DNA of 64,000 nucleotides from SZUA-584 sp964441275 (GTDB lineage Bacteria; Bacillota; Clostridia; Christensenellales; SZUA-584): the NCBI GenBank assembly GCA_964441275.1, contig CAYTUG010000006.1, positions 28,328 through 92,327 of the forward strand, read 5' to 3'. The notes below the pieces were generated by a model. The model did no database searches and was not told the DNA's origin. It saw only the letters and a list, made by a program, of their open reading frames with translations. The translations under genes and the position numbers were made by a program. Shown piece by piece: positions 45,184 to 54,305 of this stretch. Positions within the stretch are counted from its first letter, which is position 1, and each line of letters starts with the position of its first letter.

Positions 45184-45277
45184 TGAAAGCCACCCGTTCA
45201 GTATGTATTAAGGCAAACATCCATAGAATATGCAGCAAGTAATTATTAAAATTATAAAAACGTGCAAGCAAATAAAT

Positions 45278-45300
45278 AGAGCGCCTAAAAAAGACGCTCT
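45278..45300 (-). terminator. Terminator of the HU gene
   Basis: Minus strand: an 8-bp stem AGAGCGTC/GGCGCTCT (one G-T) with a T-rich loop, followed by ATTTATTTG. Confidence 0.65.
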
Positions 45301-45313
45301 TGCTCTGCTAAAT

Positions 45314-45589
45314 TTATCTTGCGAAGGCATCCTTGAATGCTTTGCCGGGCTTAAAAGCCGGAGAGCTGGAAGCGGGGATGTCAATCGATGCCCCTGTAGC
45401 CGGATTAACGCCTTTTCTTGCCGCCCTTTGACGCAGTTCAAAACAGCCAAAGCCTGTCCACTGAACTTTATCGCCGTTAGCTAAGGTTTCGGTGATAACC
45501 CCGGTTAGCGCAGCCAAACACGCATCGGTATCCTTTTTTGACAAGCCGGCTTTTTTTGCAACCGCATCGATCAAATCTGATTTGTTCAT
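45314..45589 (-). CDS. hup: DNA-binding protein HU
   Basis: The 91-residue nucleoid protein HU: MNKSDLIDAVAKKAGLSKKD, GDKVQWTGFGCFE, RAARKGVNPATG and FKPGKAFKDA cover the dimerisation helices and the DNA-binding beta arm. Strong AGGAGG ribosome site. Downstream of mazG, as is common in clostridia, but closed by its own hairpin. One Cys in the core (GFGCFEL) replaces the usual Ser or Thr. Confidence 0.96.
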   Translation of the reverse strand: MNKSDLIDAVAKKAGLSKKDTDACLAALTGVITETLANGDKVQWTGFGCFELRQRAARKGVNPATGASIDIPASSSPAFKPGKAFKDAFAR

Positions 45590-45648
45590 TCAATAAATCC
45601 TCCTGATTATTTTAAATTTATTTTTTATCTCCGTAGTCAACCGGAAAC

Positions 45649-47055
45649 TTAAAAACTTCTTTTTACCGACTCCCACAGCTCGTCCAATGTTTTCAAATCG
45701 CTGTTTTTTAAATCGATACCCTTGCAGAGCGCAATTTTTTCAACCTTGCCAAACCGATCTATAAACTTGTCGGTAGCTTTTTGCAGTGCCAGTTCCGGCT
45801 CAACCCCTAACAGCCTGACAACATTGACGGCGGAGAACAGCAGATCGCCGGCTTCGATAAATATATTCTCGGTTTCAACGCTGTTTAAGGCTTCGCAAAT
45901 CTCTTCCTTTAGCTTAAGGGCGGCCATGGCGGCATCTTTAAAATCAAACCCCGCATCGCCCGCCTTTTTTTGAACTTTATTGCTGCGTATAAGAGCCGGC
46001 ATGCTTTTCGGGATAGCTTTAATCACATCCGAAACGCTGTGCTGCCCCCTCTCGTTTCTTTTAACCTTGTCCCAGTTTTGTATTACCGATTCGGGAGTAT
46101 CGGCATGTGCATCGGCAAATATGTGGGTGTGGCGCGATATCATCTTGTTGCATAGTGCCGTTGTAACGTCAAACACGTCAAAGTTGCCCTGCTGTTTTGC
46201 TATGCAGCTATGAAATATTACCTGGAGCAACACATCGCCAAGCTCTTCACAAAGCCCGTCGGAATCTTCGTTGTCAATAGCCTCTATAACTTCGTAACAT
46301 TCTTCTAAAAGGCAGCGTTTAAGACTATCATGAGTTTGCTCTCTGTCCCAGGCGCATTCTGTTCGCAGCATTGCCATAATAGCGAGCGAATCTGAAAAAG
46401 TAAAGCGTTTCTTTTGCACGGCAGGATATGCGGGCAATACTACACTCGTATAATAACCATATGTTTGCTGTGCGTCAAGACAAAAAAGAGGAATATGTTT
46501 CCCTGTCATATTTTTTGTATCTGCAACAAAAACATCATGCTGTTCGCCGTACTGGCGCATAAGCTTTAGCTTTAACTCGCTTGCCAAAAGCTTTGAGCTT
46601 ATCTCGTCAACGACCACCGTAACGCTTGTATCCATCACCTGTTCGAAAGAGAATGCATTAAACACCGATACGCCCTTTATGCTATCTGCAACGCCCCAGG
46701 CAAAGGCGGCGCAAAGAGCCGCGTTTTCATATGGTATTACGGTTACCGTACCGCCACGCTGCCGAACAAGTTCGGCGGCAGCAAAAGCAATCCGGTTTGA
46801 GCATATGGCCCCGAGCGTAACAAAAAGCACATCTTCCCCCGATAGTTTTTCGGCCGCTTCGTTTATCAAACTGTCAAAATCGGAAGAACGGTTGTATAAA
46901 CCGTCCAAGGTTTCATGCTTTATGCCCGCTTCGTCAAACGCCGAACCGATACCAGTTTGCAAAACTACCGATTTTGCCGACTTTGCAGCGTTTATTACTT
47001 CGTTGCTTACATTGCCGTTTGCAGCCATCGCGCCTAAGCAAATGTGCATGTTCAA
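45649..47055 (-). CDS. mazG: YabN-type protein: degenerate tetrapyrrole-methylase domain + MazG nucleotide pyrophosphohydrolase
   Basis: A 468-residue two-domain protein. The C-terminal half (from about residue 215) is a duplicated MazG: ECAWDREQTHDSLKRCLLEECYEVIEAI with the metal-binding EExxE, EELGDVLLQVIFHS, and ALIRSNKVQKKAGDAGFDF. MazG hydrolyses NTPs, including abnormal ones. The N-terminal half has the size and place of the TP-methylase domain of YabN, but its start (HICLGAMAANGNVS) lacks the usual GxGxGD motif, so methylase activity is doubtful. It overlaps the SpoVB-like gene by four bases (ATGA). Confidence 0.9.
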   Translation of the reverse strand: MNMHICLGAMAANGNVSNEVINAAKSAKSVVLQTGIGSAFDEAGIKHETLDGLYNRSSDFDSLINEAAEKLSGEDVLFVTLGAICSNRIAFAAAELVRQRGGTVTVIPYENAALCAAFAWGVADSIKGVSVFNAFSFEQVMDTSVTVVVDEISSKLLASELKLKLMRQYGEQHDVFVADTKNMTGKHIPLFCLDAQQTYGYYTSVVLPAYPAVQKKRFTFSDSLAIMAMLRTECAWDREQTHDSLKRCLLEECYEVIEAIDNEDSDGLCEELGDVLLQVIFHSCIAKQQGNFDVFDVTTALCNKMISRHTHIFADAHADTPESVIQNWDKVKRNERGQHSVSDVIKAIPKSMPALIRSNKVQKKAGDAGFDFKDAAMAALKLKEEICEALNSVETENIFIEAGDLLFSAVNVVRLLGVEPELALQKATDKFIDRFGKVEKIALCKGIDLKNSDLKTLDELWESVKRSF

Positions 47056-48677
47056 TCCTCCCAGAACCCAAGCCTGTTTATAAAGCGTATTATGCGCCCT
47101 CCTCCCGGAATGAATTCCATATCGTCCTTTTTAAGAGCGCCTGTAACAAACAGCATAGAGATATAAACCAATGCGGCCGTCGCAATGCAAGCGAGAACGG
47201 TTATGCTGTTGCTTAACTGTTGGCTAATCGAACGGTACATAAAATGCACCACCACACCCATCATCGCGGCGGAAATAACGGGCGCTAACAAGTCGGCAGC
47301 TATACGTATGCGCGCGCGGGTGCGTATCAAAACCACGACAATATTGACAATCGCAGCTATTCCGTAACAAGCGGCTGTCCCAATTGCCGCTCCGTTTACG
47401 TTGATTGACGGAATCTTTATCAGCTCTATGCTCAAAAACAGCTTTACCCCGGCGCCGATAAGAAGGCTAAAAAAGGGTACCCACTGTAATTTTGCGCCTT
47501 GAAGTATCCCCGCCATAGATTGCAGCATTGTCAGAAAAAGAACGCCGACAGACATTGTTTTAAGCAGCGTGCTGCCAACGGCAATCTCTTGCGCCTTAAG
47601 CCCCCGGGAATAAAGCAATGTAAGCACAGGTTCAGACAATAAAAACAGACCGACCGCGCACGGAAGGCCTATAAGAAACGCTAACTTAAAACCCATTCCC
47701 GAGCGTCTGCAAACCGAAAGCGTATCGTTGTTAGCTATGGCTTCGGAAATAGCAGGCACAAGGCTCATGCAGAGCGCCAACGATAACACCGCGGGCATGT
47801 TTGCGAGCGTGTTAACTGCGCCGGTAAGCACCCCAAAGCTTTCTTGGGGCGATAGCGGATTAAATGCGGAGTAATCTACATTTAGCAAAGTGTTGGTTAC
47901 TATGGCTGTATCAATTGAATTGACAATTGGTAAAATGCATGCGCCAAGGGTTATCGGTACGGCAATTAAAATAAGCTCGGATGCGATGGAGCGTTTTGCC
48001 CTGCGCATAAGCCCGGCGGCTTGCCGACGGTTTTCGTTTATTTGCTTTTTCTTAAAGTTATAAATAATTATTATGACAATCAACGCAATCACTTCGGAAA
48101 TGGTTACTCCAAGAAGCGCGCCTGCGGCGCCGTATTCAACGCCTTTGCCAACCCATTGTAAAGCAAAAAATATTCCGGCGCCCAACTTTACCAACTGCTC
48201 GACAATCTGGGTTAAAGCTGTGGGCGACATCAATTGCAATCCCTGAAAATAGCCGCGGTATGCCGATAAAATAGATACAAAGAACAACGAAGGCGCAATC
48301 ATTTTAAGCGACAGATGCGCAGAAGGAATTTTGGATGCGTTGGCAATCATGCCTGACAGTGCAAAAAGTATTGCGGTGGTTGCAACCCCAAAAACGAACA
48401 GTATTTTAAGCGCGGTTTGAAATGTTTTGTGCGCTCCACGGTAATCTCCCAAAGTTACGCGTTCTGAAACAATTCTTGAAATAGCCGTTGGCAAACCGGC
48501 GGAAGACACAACAAGAAGAAGAGTATAGTATGGATATGCAACCTGGTAATTTGCGATGCCTTCCGATCCTAAGATGTTAGTTAGCGGAACCCTGAAAAAT
48601 GCGCCTATAACCTTAACAATAAGCCCCGCAAAGCCTAATATGGCAGCGCCTTTTACAAAACTTTGTTTTTTTGACAT
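47052..48677 (-). CDS. SpoVB/MurJ-family lipid flippase (polysaccharide transporter)
   Basis: A 541-residue MOP-superfamily membrane protein with about 14 helices. The start SFVKGAAILGFAGLIVKVIG with RVPLTNILGSEGIANY is the SpoVB/YabM pattern. Members flip lipid-linked cell wall or cortex precursors. The neighbouring yabN-type gene and the nearby yabPQ match the B. subtilis yabM-yabN-yabP-yabQ region, so a SpoVB/YabM assignment is favoured over plain MurJ. First gene of the minus-strand operon. Confidence 0.9.
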   Translation of the reverse strand: MSKKQSFVKGAAILGFAGLIVKVIGAFFRVPLTNILGSEGIANYQVAYPYYTLLLVVSSAGLPTAISRIVSERVTLGDYRGAHKTFQTALKILFVFGVATTAILFALSGMIANASKIPSAHLSLKMIAPSLFFVSILSAYRGYFQGLQLMSPTALTQIVEQLVKLGAGIFFALQWVGKGVEYGAAGALLGVTISEVIALIVIIIIYNFKKKQINENRRQAAGLMRRAKRSIASELILIAVPITLGACILPIVNSIDTAIVTNTLLNVDYSAFNPLSPQESFGVLTGAVNTLANMPAVLSLALCMSLVPAISEAIANNDTLSVCRRSGMGFKLAFLIGLPCAVGLFLLSEPVLTLLYSRGLKAQEIAVGSTLLKTMSVGVLFLTMLQSMAGILQGAKLQWVPFFSLLIGAGVKLFLSIELIKIPSINVNGAAIGTAACYGIAAIVNIVVVLIRTRARIRIAADLLAPVISAAMMGVVVHFMYRSISQQLSNSITVLACIATAALVYISMLFVTGALKKDDMEFIPGGGRIIRFINRLGFWED

Positions 48678-48713
48678 TGTTACTCCTGGTTTTTATACTG
48701 CAATTACCAAAGC

Positions 48714-48742
48714 ATTATATTACAAAAAATGCTCTTTGCCAA
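48714..48742 (-). promoter_or_regulatory. Promoter of the spoVB-like/mazG operon
   Basis: Minus strand TTGGCA (48742-48737), a 17-bp spacer and TATAAT (48719-48714). Confidence 0.7.
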
Positions 48743-48787
48743 TATGCGCAGCTAATATTAGAATATGCAAAAGAAATTCCTAATAGG

Positions 48788-48816
48788 TTGATTAGACCGT
48801 ATAAATTGAATATAAT
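48788..48816 (+). promoter_or_regulatory. Promoter of trmL
   Basis: TTGATT (48788-48793), a 17-bp spacer and TATAAT (48811-48816); divergent from the spoVB-like promoter. Confidence 0.75.
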
Positions 48817-48846
48817 GCTTTAAGATTATTCTGGACGGTGTGGGTT

Positions 48847-49311
48847 TTGCAGATAAATATAGTGCTTGTTGAACCGGAGATTCCGGCGAACACCGGAAAT
48901 GTGGCGCGTACTTGCGCAATTACGGGCGCGCAGCTGCATCTTGTTGAGCCGCTTGGGTTTTCTATCGACGATAAGCATTTAAAACGGGCGGGGCTTGATT
49001 ATTGGCCGCATTTGAACGTCAAGCTGTACAAAAACCTTGACGAGTTTTTCTATAAGACACAAGGCGGTCAATACTATTATTGCACTACAAAAGCGAAAAC
49101 ATTTTATGACAAAATTTTATACGCAGCCGAATGTTATCTAATATTTGGCAAAGAAACAAAAGGGCTTCCCGAGTCTATTATTGCGCAGCATCCAAGCCAT
49201 GCCGTAAAAATACCTATGAAACCCGCTTTGCGCTCTCTCAATCTATCTAATTCCGTTGCGATTGTTGTATATGAAGTATTAAGGCAAAACGGTTTTCCCG
49301 ATATGGTTTAG
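48847..49311 (+). CDS. trmL: tRNA (cytidine(34)-2'-O)-methyltransferase TrmL
   Basis: A 154-residue SPOUT-family enzyme that methylates the wobble base of tRNA-Leu. The start NIVLVEPEIPANTGNVARTC, the LIFGKETKGLP knot and IPMKPALRSLNLSNSVAIVVYE are diagnostic. I prefer TTG 48847, since the protein then begins right before the conserved NIVLVEPEIP; a GTG at 48838 would add three residues. Single-gene unit with its own promoter. Confidence 0.93.
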   Translation: MQINIVLVEPEIPANTGNVARTCAITGAQLHLVEPLGFSIDDKHLKRAGLDYWPHLNVKLYKNLDEFFYKTQGGQYYYCTTKAKTFYDKILYAAECYLIFGKETKGLPESIIAQHPSHAVKIPMKPALRSLNLSNSVAIVVYEVLRQNGFPDMV

Positions 49312-49316
49312 CAATT

Positions 49317-49359
49317 AAACTTGCAATCTACAAAAGCGGGCCGCAGGGGCAAGTTTTTC
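49317..49359 (+). terminator. Probable terminator of trmL
   Basis: An 8-bp stem AAACTTGC/GCAAGTTT encloses a GC-rich 24-base loop and ends in TTTTT. Confidence 0.4.
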
Positions 49360-49388
49360 TTGATTTTTCTTCGGCTTTAGAATAGAAT
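49360..49388 (+). promoter_or_regulatory. Promoter of the glycolytic operon (pgk)
   Basis: TTGATT (49360-49365), a 17-bp spacer and TAGAAT (49383-49388), about 85 bases before pgk. Confidence 0.55.
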
Positions 49389-49471
49389 TATTCGGTGTAA
49401 TGGGCTAAAGGCTAAAAGTTATATACAAAATATAATGACAATAATATTTTTTTCACATAGGAGCATGAAGT

Positions 49472-50653
49472 ATGGACAAAAAATCAATCAAGGATATCGA
49501 CATAAAAGACAAAAAAGTTTTAGTCAGGGTTGACTTTAACGTTCCGCTAAACGGCAGCGAAATAACGGACGATACAAGAATAACAGCCGCTCTGCCTACA
49601 ATTGAGTACCTGCTTAAAAACGATGCAAAAGTTATTCTGTGTTCTCATCTTGGCCGGCCGAAAGGGGAATTCAAACCCGAGTTTTCTCTTGCGCCGGTTG
49701 CGAAAAGGCTTGAAAAGCTAAGCGGCCACAAAGTTGTTTTTGCATCCGATATTATCGGGCCTTCCGCCGGGAAAGCGGTTGAAAACATCAAACAGAACGA
49801 AATAGTTTTGCTTGAGAACCTAAGGTTTCACAAAGAAGAAACATCAAACGATATTGAATTTGCGAAAAAGCTTGCTTCGTACGCCGATGTTTTTGTAAAT
49901 GACGCTTTCGGAACTTGTCACAGGGCGCATGCTTCCACCGTTGGGGTGGCGGCATTTATACCCGCGGTTGCCGGCCTTTTGATTAGAAAAGAGCTTGAAG
50001 TGCTTTGCGGCGTGTTAGATAATCCTGTGCGGCCTTTTACTGCCATATTAGGAGGCGCCAAGGTTTCGGATAAGATTGGCGTTATCGATAACCTTATCAG
50101 CAAAGTTGATTCAATAATTATTGGCGGAGGGATGTCTTACACTTTTCTTAAAGCAAAGGGTTTGGAGGTCGGAAAATCGCTGTTGGACGAAGAGCATATT
50201 GAGTTGGCGGCCGGTTTGCTGGAAAAGGCGGCGCGCAAAGGTATAGATATTTGTCTGCCTGTTGACACCGTAGTAGCCGATGAATTTTCGCAAGACGCCA
50301 AGACAATGATAGTAGCCAGCGAACACATACCTGCCGATTGGATGGGGCTTGATATAGGTCCTTCAACGCGCATGCTTTATACCGACAAAATACGCACATC
50401 CCATACCGTTATCTGGAACGGCCCTATGGGGGTGTTCGAGATGCCCGCGTTTGCCGATGGCACCAAGGCCATTGCCAAAGCAATGGCGGAAACGGACGCC
50501 ATAACCATTATTGGCGGCGGGGACAGCGCGGCGGCGGTTAAGCAAATGGGGTTTGCATCAAGTATGACGCATATCTCTACGGGCGGCGGAGCAAGCCTTG
50601 AGCTATTGGAGGGCAAAACGCTTCCGGGAGTTGCGGCGCTTGAAGATTTATGA
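49472..50653 (+). CDS. pgk: Phosphoglycerate kinase
   Basis: A 393-residue glycolytic enzyme making ATP from 1,3-bisphosphoglycerate. RVDFNVPLNGSEITDDTRI, SHLGRPKGEF, NDAFGTCHRAHAS, ILGGAKVSDKIGVIDNL and IIGGGDSAAAV are the standard motifs. Length is normal. First gene of pgk-tpiA-gpmI-icd; gapA, often the partner, is not here. Confidence 0.98.
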   Translation: MDKKSIKDIDIKDKKVLVRVDFNVPLNGSEITDDTRITAALPTIEYLLKNDAKVILCSHLGRPKGEFKPEFSLAPVAKRLEKLSGHKVVFASDIIGPSAGKAVENIKQNEIVLLENLRFHKEETSNDIEFAKKLASYADVFVNDAFGTCHRAHASTVGVAAFIPAVAGLLIRKELEVLCGVLDNPVRPFTAILGGAKVSDKIGVIDNLISKVDSIIIGGGMSYTFLKAKGLEVGKSLLDEEHIELAAGLLEKAARKGIDICLPVDTVVADEFSQDAKTMIVASEHIPADWMGLDIGPSTRMLYTDKIRTSHTVIWNGPMGVFEMPAFADGTKAIAKAMAETDAITIIGGGDSAAAVKQMGFASSMTHISTGGGASLELLEGKTLPGVAALEDL

Positions 50654-50677
50654 TTTTACAAAAAATATACGTATTTT

Positions 50678-50707
50678 AAGGCTGCTCTTCATTGGAGTAG
50701 CCTTTTT
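50678..50707 (+). terminator. Terminator-like hairpin between pgk and tpiA
   Basis: An 8-bp stem GGCTGCTC/GAGTAGCC with loop TTCATTG is followed by TTTTT. Since tpiA follows within 40 bases and shows no clear promoter, it may be a partial terminator that lowers downstream expression. Confidence 0.65.
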
Positions 50708-50741
50708 ATCAGAATACTAACATTAACGGAGGAAATATAAA

Positions 50742-51491
50742 ATGAGAAGACCGATTATCGCGGGCAACTGGAAGATGAACAAAACTTTTGAGGAGACAAC
50801 AAAGCTGATAGAAGAGCTTATTCCGCTTGTAAGCGATGTGGATAAAGTAGACATCGTTGTATGTCCGCCATTTACAAACCTTTCAGCGGCAAAGCAGGCG
50901 CTTCAGGGCTCTAACATTGCGCTTGGCGCGCAAAACATGCATTACGAAAAAAGCGGCGCATACACGGGAGAGGTTTCGGCGGAAATGCTTATAGCGCTTG
51001 GAGCAGAATATGTGATCATAGGACACTCTGAAAGAAGACAGTATTTTGGAGAAACCGATGAAAGCGTAAATAAAAAGGTTAAAGCCGCCTTAGCGTCCGG
51101 GTTAAAACCTATAATATGCGTGGGAGAGCTGTTGGAAGAGCGTGAAGCCGGCATTACCTCAGAGATAGTATGCAAACAGACCAAGCTTGCGCTTTTAGAC
51201 ATTGATGCAACTCAGGCTATGGGCGTGGTGTTAGCGTACGAGCCTGTTTGGGCCATTGGTACGGGCAAAACAGCTACCGCCCAGGATGCTAACGAGACGA
51301 TAAGATCTATTAGAAACGCGGTTAAAGAGGTGTTTGGCGATACGGTAGCCCAATCGGTGCGGATTCAATACGGCGGAAGCATGAAACCCTCTAATGCGCT
51401 TGAGCTTATGGCGCAGCCGGAAATTGACGGCGGTCTTATAGGCGGCGCGGCGCTGAGCGCATCGGATTTTTGCGGAATAATTAAATACTAA
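50742..51491 (+). CDS. tpiA: Triosephosphate isomerase
   Basis: A 249-residue TIM barrel. Lys in AGNWKMNKT, the catalytic His in IIGHSERRQYFGE, the catalytic Glu in VVLAYEPVWAIGTGKTA (loop 6) and the phosphate loop QYGGSMKPSN are present. Strong GGAGG site. Between pgk and gpmI. Confidence 0.98.
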   Translation: MRRPIIAGNWKMNKTFEETTKLIEELIPLVSDVDKVDIVVCPPFTNLSAAKQALQGSNIALGAQNMHYEKSGAYTGEVSAEMLIALGAEYVIIGHSERRQYFGETDESVNKKVKAALASGLKPIICVGELLEEREAGITSEIVCKQTKLALLDIDATQAMGVVLAYEPVWAIGTGKTATAQDANETIRSIRNAVKEVFGDTVAQSVRIQYGGSMKPSNALELMAQPEIDGGLIGGAALSASDFCGIIKY

Positions 51492-51502
51492 CTGGGGGAT
51501 AT

Positions 51503-53041
51503 ATGGCGAAAAAGATTACCGCCTTGATGATTTTAGACGGCTTTGGATGCAGCGCGGATGAGCATGGTAACGCTATTAAACTTTCCGGCGTGCCTTTTAT
51601 AAGCTCGCTGTTGCGCAGCTATCCTAACACTACAATAAAAGCGTCCGGGCTTGAGGTTGGGTTGCCTTACGGCCAGATGGGCAACTCTGAGGTTGGGCAT
51701 CTTAATATTGGAGCCGGGCGGGTAGTATATCAAGATTTGACGCGAATTTCAAAAGACATTGAAGAAGGCGGGTTCTTTGCAAAAAAAGAATTTATAGACG
51801 CTATGCAAACCGTCAAGAGCAACGGAACAAAGCTGCACACATTTGGTCTGATATCTGACGGAGGCGTGCACAGCTCGCTCGAGCATCTTTACGCGTTGCT
51901 CAAAATGGCTAAGATGCATAACATTGCCGAAGTGTACATACATTGTTTTATGGACGGGCGCGACGTGGCCCCCGACAGCGGACTTTCGTATATACTTGAA
52001 CTTGAAAGTATGATGTGCAAATTAGGAATAGGCAAAATAGCCACTGTTATGGGGCGTTATTATGCTATGGACAGGGACAACCGCTTTGAGCGCGTTGAAA
52101 AGGCCTACGCCGCAATGGTGCATGGAGTCGGGCAAAGCGCGCTGTCTGCCGAAAGCGCAATACGCGAGAGCTATAAAAACGGTGTGTTGGACGAATTTAT
52201 TTTGCCTGCCGTAATAAAAAAAGACGGGAATCCGATCGCCCGGATAGAGCCAAATGACGCGGTGATATTCTTCAATTTTAGGCCGGACAGAGCGCGTGAG
52301 ATAACAAGGGCATTTACGGAAAAAGAATTTTGCGCTTTCGACTGTAAGCATTTCCCCGTGCATTATGTTTGTATGACTCAATACGATAAAACATTTAAAA
52401 ACGTACATGTGGCATACAAGCCGGAGAACCTTAAAAATACATTGGGCGAATACTTGGCAATCAAAAGAAAGAGACAGTTTCGTATTGCCGAGACGGAAAA
52501 ATATGCGCATGTCACATTCTTTTTTAACGGCGGAGTTGAAAAACCAAACGCGGGCGAAGATCGTTTTTTGATTCCCTCTCCTAAGGTGGCGACATATGAT
52601 TTACAGCCGCAGATGAGCGCATATGAGGTTACGGAGCAAGCTATTTTAAAAATTGAATCGGGAGAATATGACGTAATGATATTAAATTTCGCTAATCCCG
52701 ATATGGTTGGGCACACAGGTGTGCTGGCCGCCGCCGTTGAAGCTGTAAAAGCTGTGGACGCATGCGTACAAAAAATTGTTGACGTAATTCTCAAGAATGG
52801 CGGCGAAGCAATAATAACAGCCGATCACGGTAACGCCGAAAAAATGTACGATGGGAAAGATAAACCGTTTACCGCGCACACGCCGAACCCCGTGCCGTTT
52901 TTGCTTGTAAGCGAAAGGTTGAAAAACGCAGCGTTGCGCACAGGTGGGAGGTTAGCCGATATTGCGCCCACTTTGCTTGACTTGATGGGCTTGGAAAAAC
53001 CGGAGCAGATGAGCGGAAAGACGCTTATTGTGAAACAATAG
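51503..53041 (+). CDS. gpmI: Phosphoglycerate mutase, 2,3-bisphosphoglycerate-independent
   Basis: A 512-residue Mn-dependent mutase of the alkaline phosphatase superfamily interconverting 3- and 2-phosphoglycerate. LMILDGFG, the phospho-serine site GQMGNSEVGHLNIGAGR, HCFMDGRDVAP, NFRPDRAREIT and ITADHGNAEKM are the metal and substrate sites. Eleven bases after tpiA. Confidence 0.98.
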   Translation: MAKKITALMILDGFGCSADEHGNAIKLSGVPFISSLLRSYPNTTIKASGLEVGLPYGQMGNSEVGHLNIGAGRVVYQDLTRISKDIEEGGFFAKKEFIDAMQTVKSNGTKLHTFGLISDGGVHSSLEHLYALLKMAKMHNIAEVYIHCFMDGRDVAPDSGLSYILELESMMCKLGIGKIATVMGRYYAMDRDNRFERVEKAYAAMVHGVGQSALSAESAIRESYKNGVLDEFILPAVIKKDGNPIARIEPNDAVIFFNFRPDRAREITRAFTEKEFCAFDCKHFPVHYVCMTQYDKTFKNVHVAYKPENLKNTLGEYLAIKRKRQFRIAETEKYAHVTFFFNGGVEKPNAGEDRFLIPSPKVATYDLQPQMSAYEVTEQAILKIESGEYDVMILNFANPDMVGHTGVLAAAVEAVKAVDACVQKIVDVILKNGGEAIITADHGNAEKMYDGKDKPFTAHTPNPVPFLLVSERLKNAALRTGGRLADIAPTLLDLMGLEKPEQMSGKTLIVKQ

Positions 53042-53087
53042 CATTTCTAAACGGACAACAGCGGTTAATATTTATAAGGAGCGCCAA

Positions 53088-54305
53088 ATGACAAAAATTA
53101 ATATGCCGGTACCAATAGTTGAGATGGACGGCGATGAAATGACAAGGATAATCTGGAAGATGATAAAAGATTACCTTATAGAGCCGTATGTTGAACTAAG
53201 TACGGAATATTATGATTTAAGCCTTATAGAAAGAGACGCAACAGACGATAAAGTGACGGTAGCCGCAGCGCATGCGATAAAAAAATACGGAGTGGGCGTC
53301 AAATGTGCGACAATAACTCCCAACGCTCAGCGAATGGAAGAGTACAATCTTAAAAAAATGTGGGAGAGCCCCAACGGCACGTTAAGAGAGATTTTGGACG
53401 GAACGGTATTTCGCAAACCCTTGCTTGTAAAAGGAATATCCCCGTCGGTTAAAACCTGGCTGGCGCCGATAACAATTGCAAGACACGCTTTCGGCGATAT
53501 TTATAACGCGCAGGAGTACGTTGTAGAGGGCGAAGCGACGGTGGAATTAGTAGTGCGTAAAAACAGCGGAACCGAAAGAATACAAATTGCGCGGTTTGAC
53601 GAACGCGGTGGCGTTGTGCGGGGAATGTTTAACACCACCAGGTCTATTGAAAGCTTTGCGTTAAGCTGCTTTAATTACGCGCTTGATACCCGGCAAGACC
53701 TTTGGTTTGCAACAAAAGATACCATTTCAAAGAAGTATCATCATCGCTTTAAAGACATATTTGAAGAAATATATAAAGAAAAGTATGAGAAAAAGTTTGA
53801 AAAGACGGGCATAGAGTATTTCTATACGCTTATTGACGACGCAGTCGCCCGGGTTATCCGCAGCACCGGCGGCTTTATATGGGCATGCATGAACTACGAT
53901 GGCGATGTGATGTCCGATATGGTTGCAACCGCTTACGGCAGCCTTGCGATGATGACTTCGGTGTTGGTATCGCCGGAAGGATTTTACGAATACGAAGCGG
54001 CGCACGGTACCGTAACGCGCCACTATTACCGCCATCTTGAAGGCGGGGAAACCTCTACCAATTGTATGGCAACCCTTTTTGCCTGGACAGGAGCATTAGC
54101 GAAACGTGCCGAGCTGGACAATAATACGGAGCTGTTTAATTTTGCAGTCAAAATGGAGCAGAGTGCCGTTAAGACTATTGAGAAGGGCATAATGACCAAA
54201 GATCTGTACGCGTTGAGCGAGATTGAAAATAAACAAGCGGTTAACACAGAAGAGTTTATCAAACACATTAAAAAATCATATGAAAAATTAGCGGGGGAGA
54301 GTTAA
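53088..54305 (+). CDS. icd: Isocitrate dehydrogenase, NADP-type (eukaryote-like homodimeric class)
   Basis: A 405-residue enzyme forming 2-oxoglutarate from isocitrate. It belongs to the class with PIVEMDGDEMTRIIWKMIK at the start, CATITPNAQRMEEYNLKKMW, SPNGTLREILDGTVFRKP (isocitrate-binding Ser and Arg), and YEAAHGTVTRHY. Placement behind three glycolytic genes is unusual and suggests a link to glutamate synthesis rather than a full citric acid cycle, though this is inference. Its stop overlaps the next start by one base. Confidence 0.96.
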   Translation: MTKINMPVPIVEMDGDEMTRIIWKMIKDYLIEPYVELSTEYYDLSLIERDATDDKVTVAAAHAIKKYGVGVKCATITPNAQRMEEYNLKKMWESPNGTLREILDGTVFRKPLLVKGISPSVKTWLAPITIARHAFGDIYNAQEYVVEGEATVELVVRKNSGTERIQIARFDERGGVVRGMFNTTRSIESFALSCFNYALDTRQDLWFATKDTISKKYHHRFKDIFEEIYKEKYEKKFEKTGIEYFYTLIDDAVARVIRSTGGFIWACMNYDGDVMSDMVATAYGSLAMMTSVLVSPEGFYEYEAAHGTVTRHYYRHLEGGETSTNCMATLFAWTGALAKRAELDNNTELFNFAVKMEQSAVKTIEKGIMTKDLYALSEIENKQAVNTEEFIKHIKKSYEKLAGES

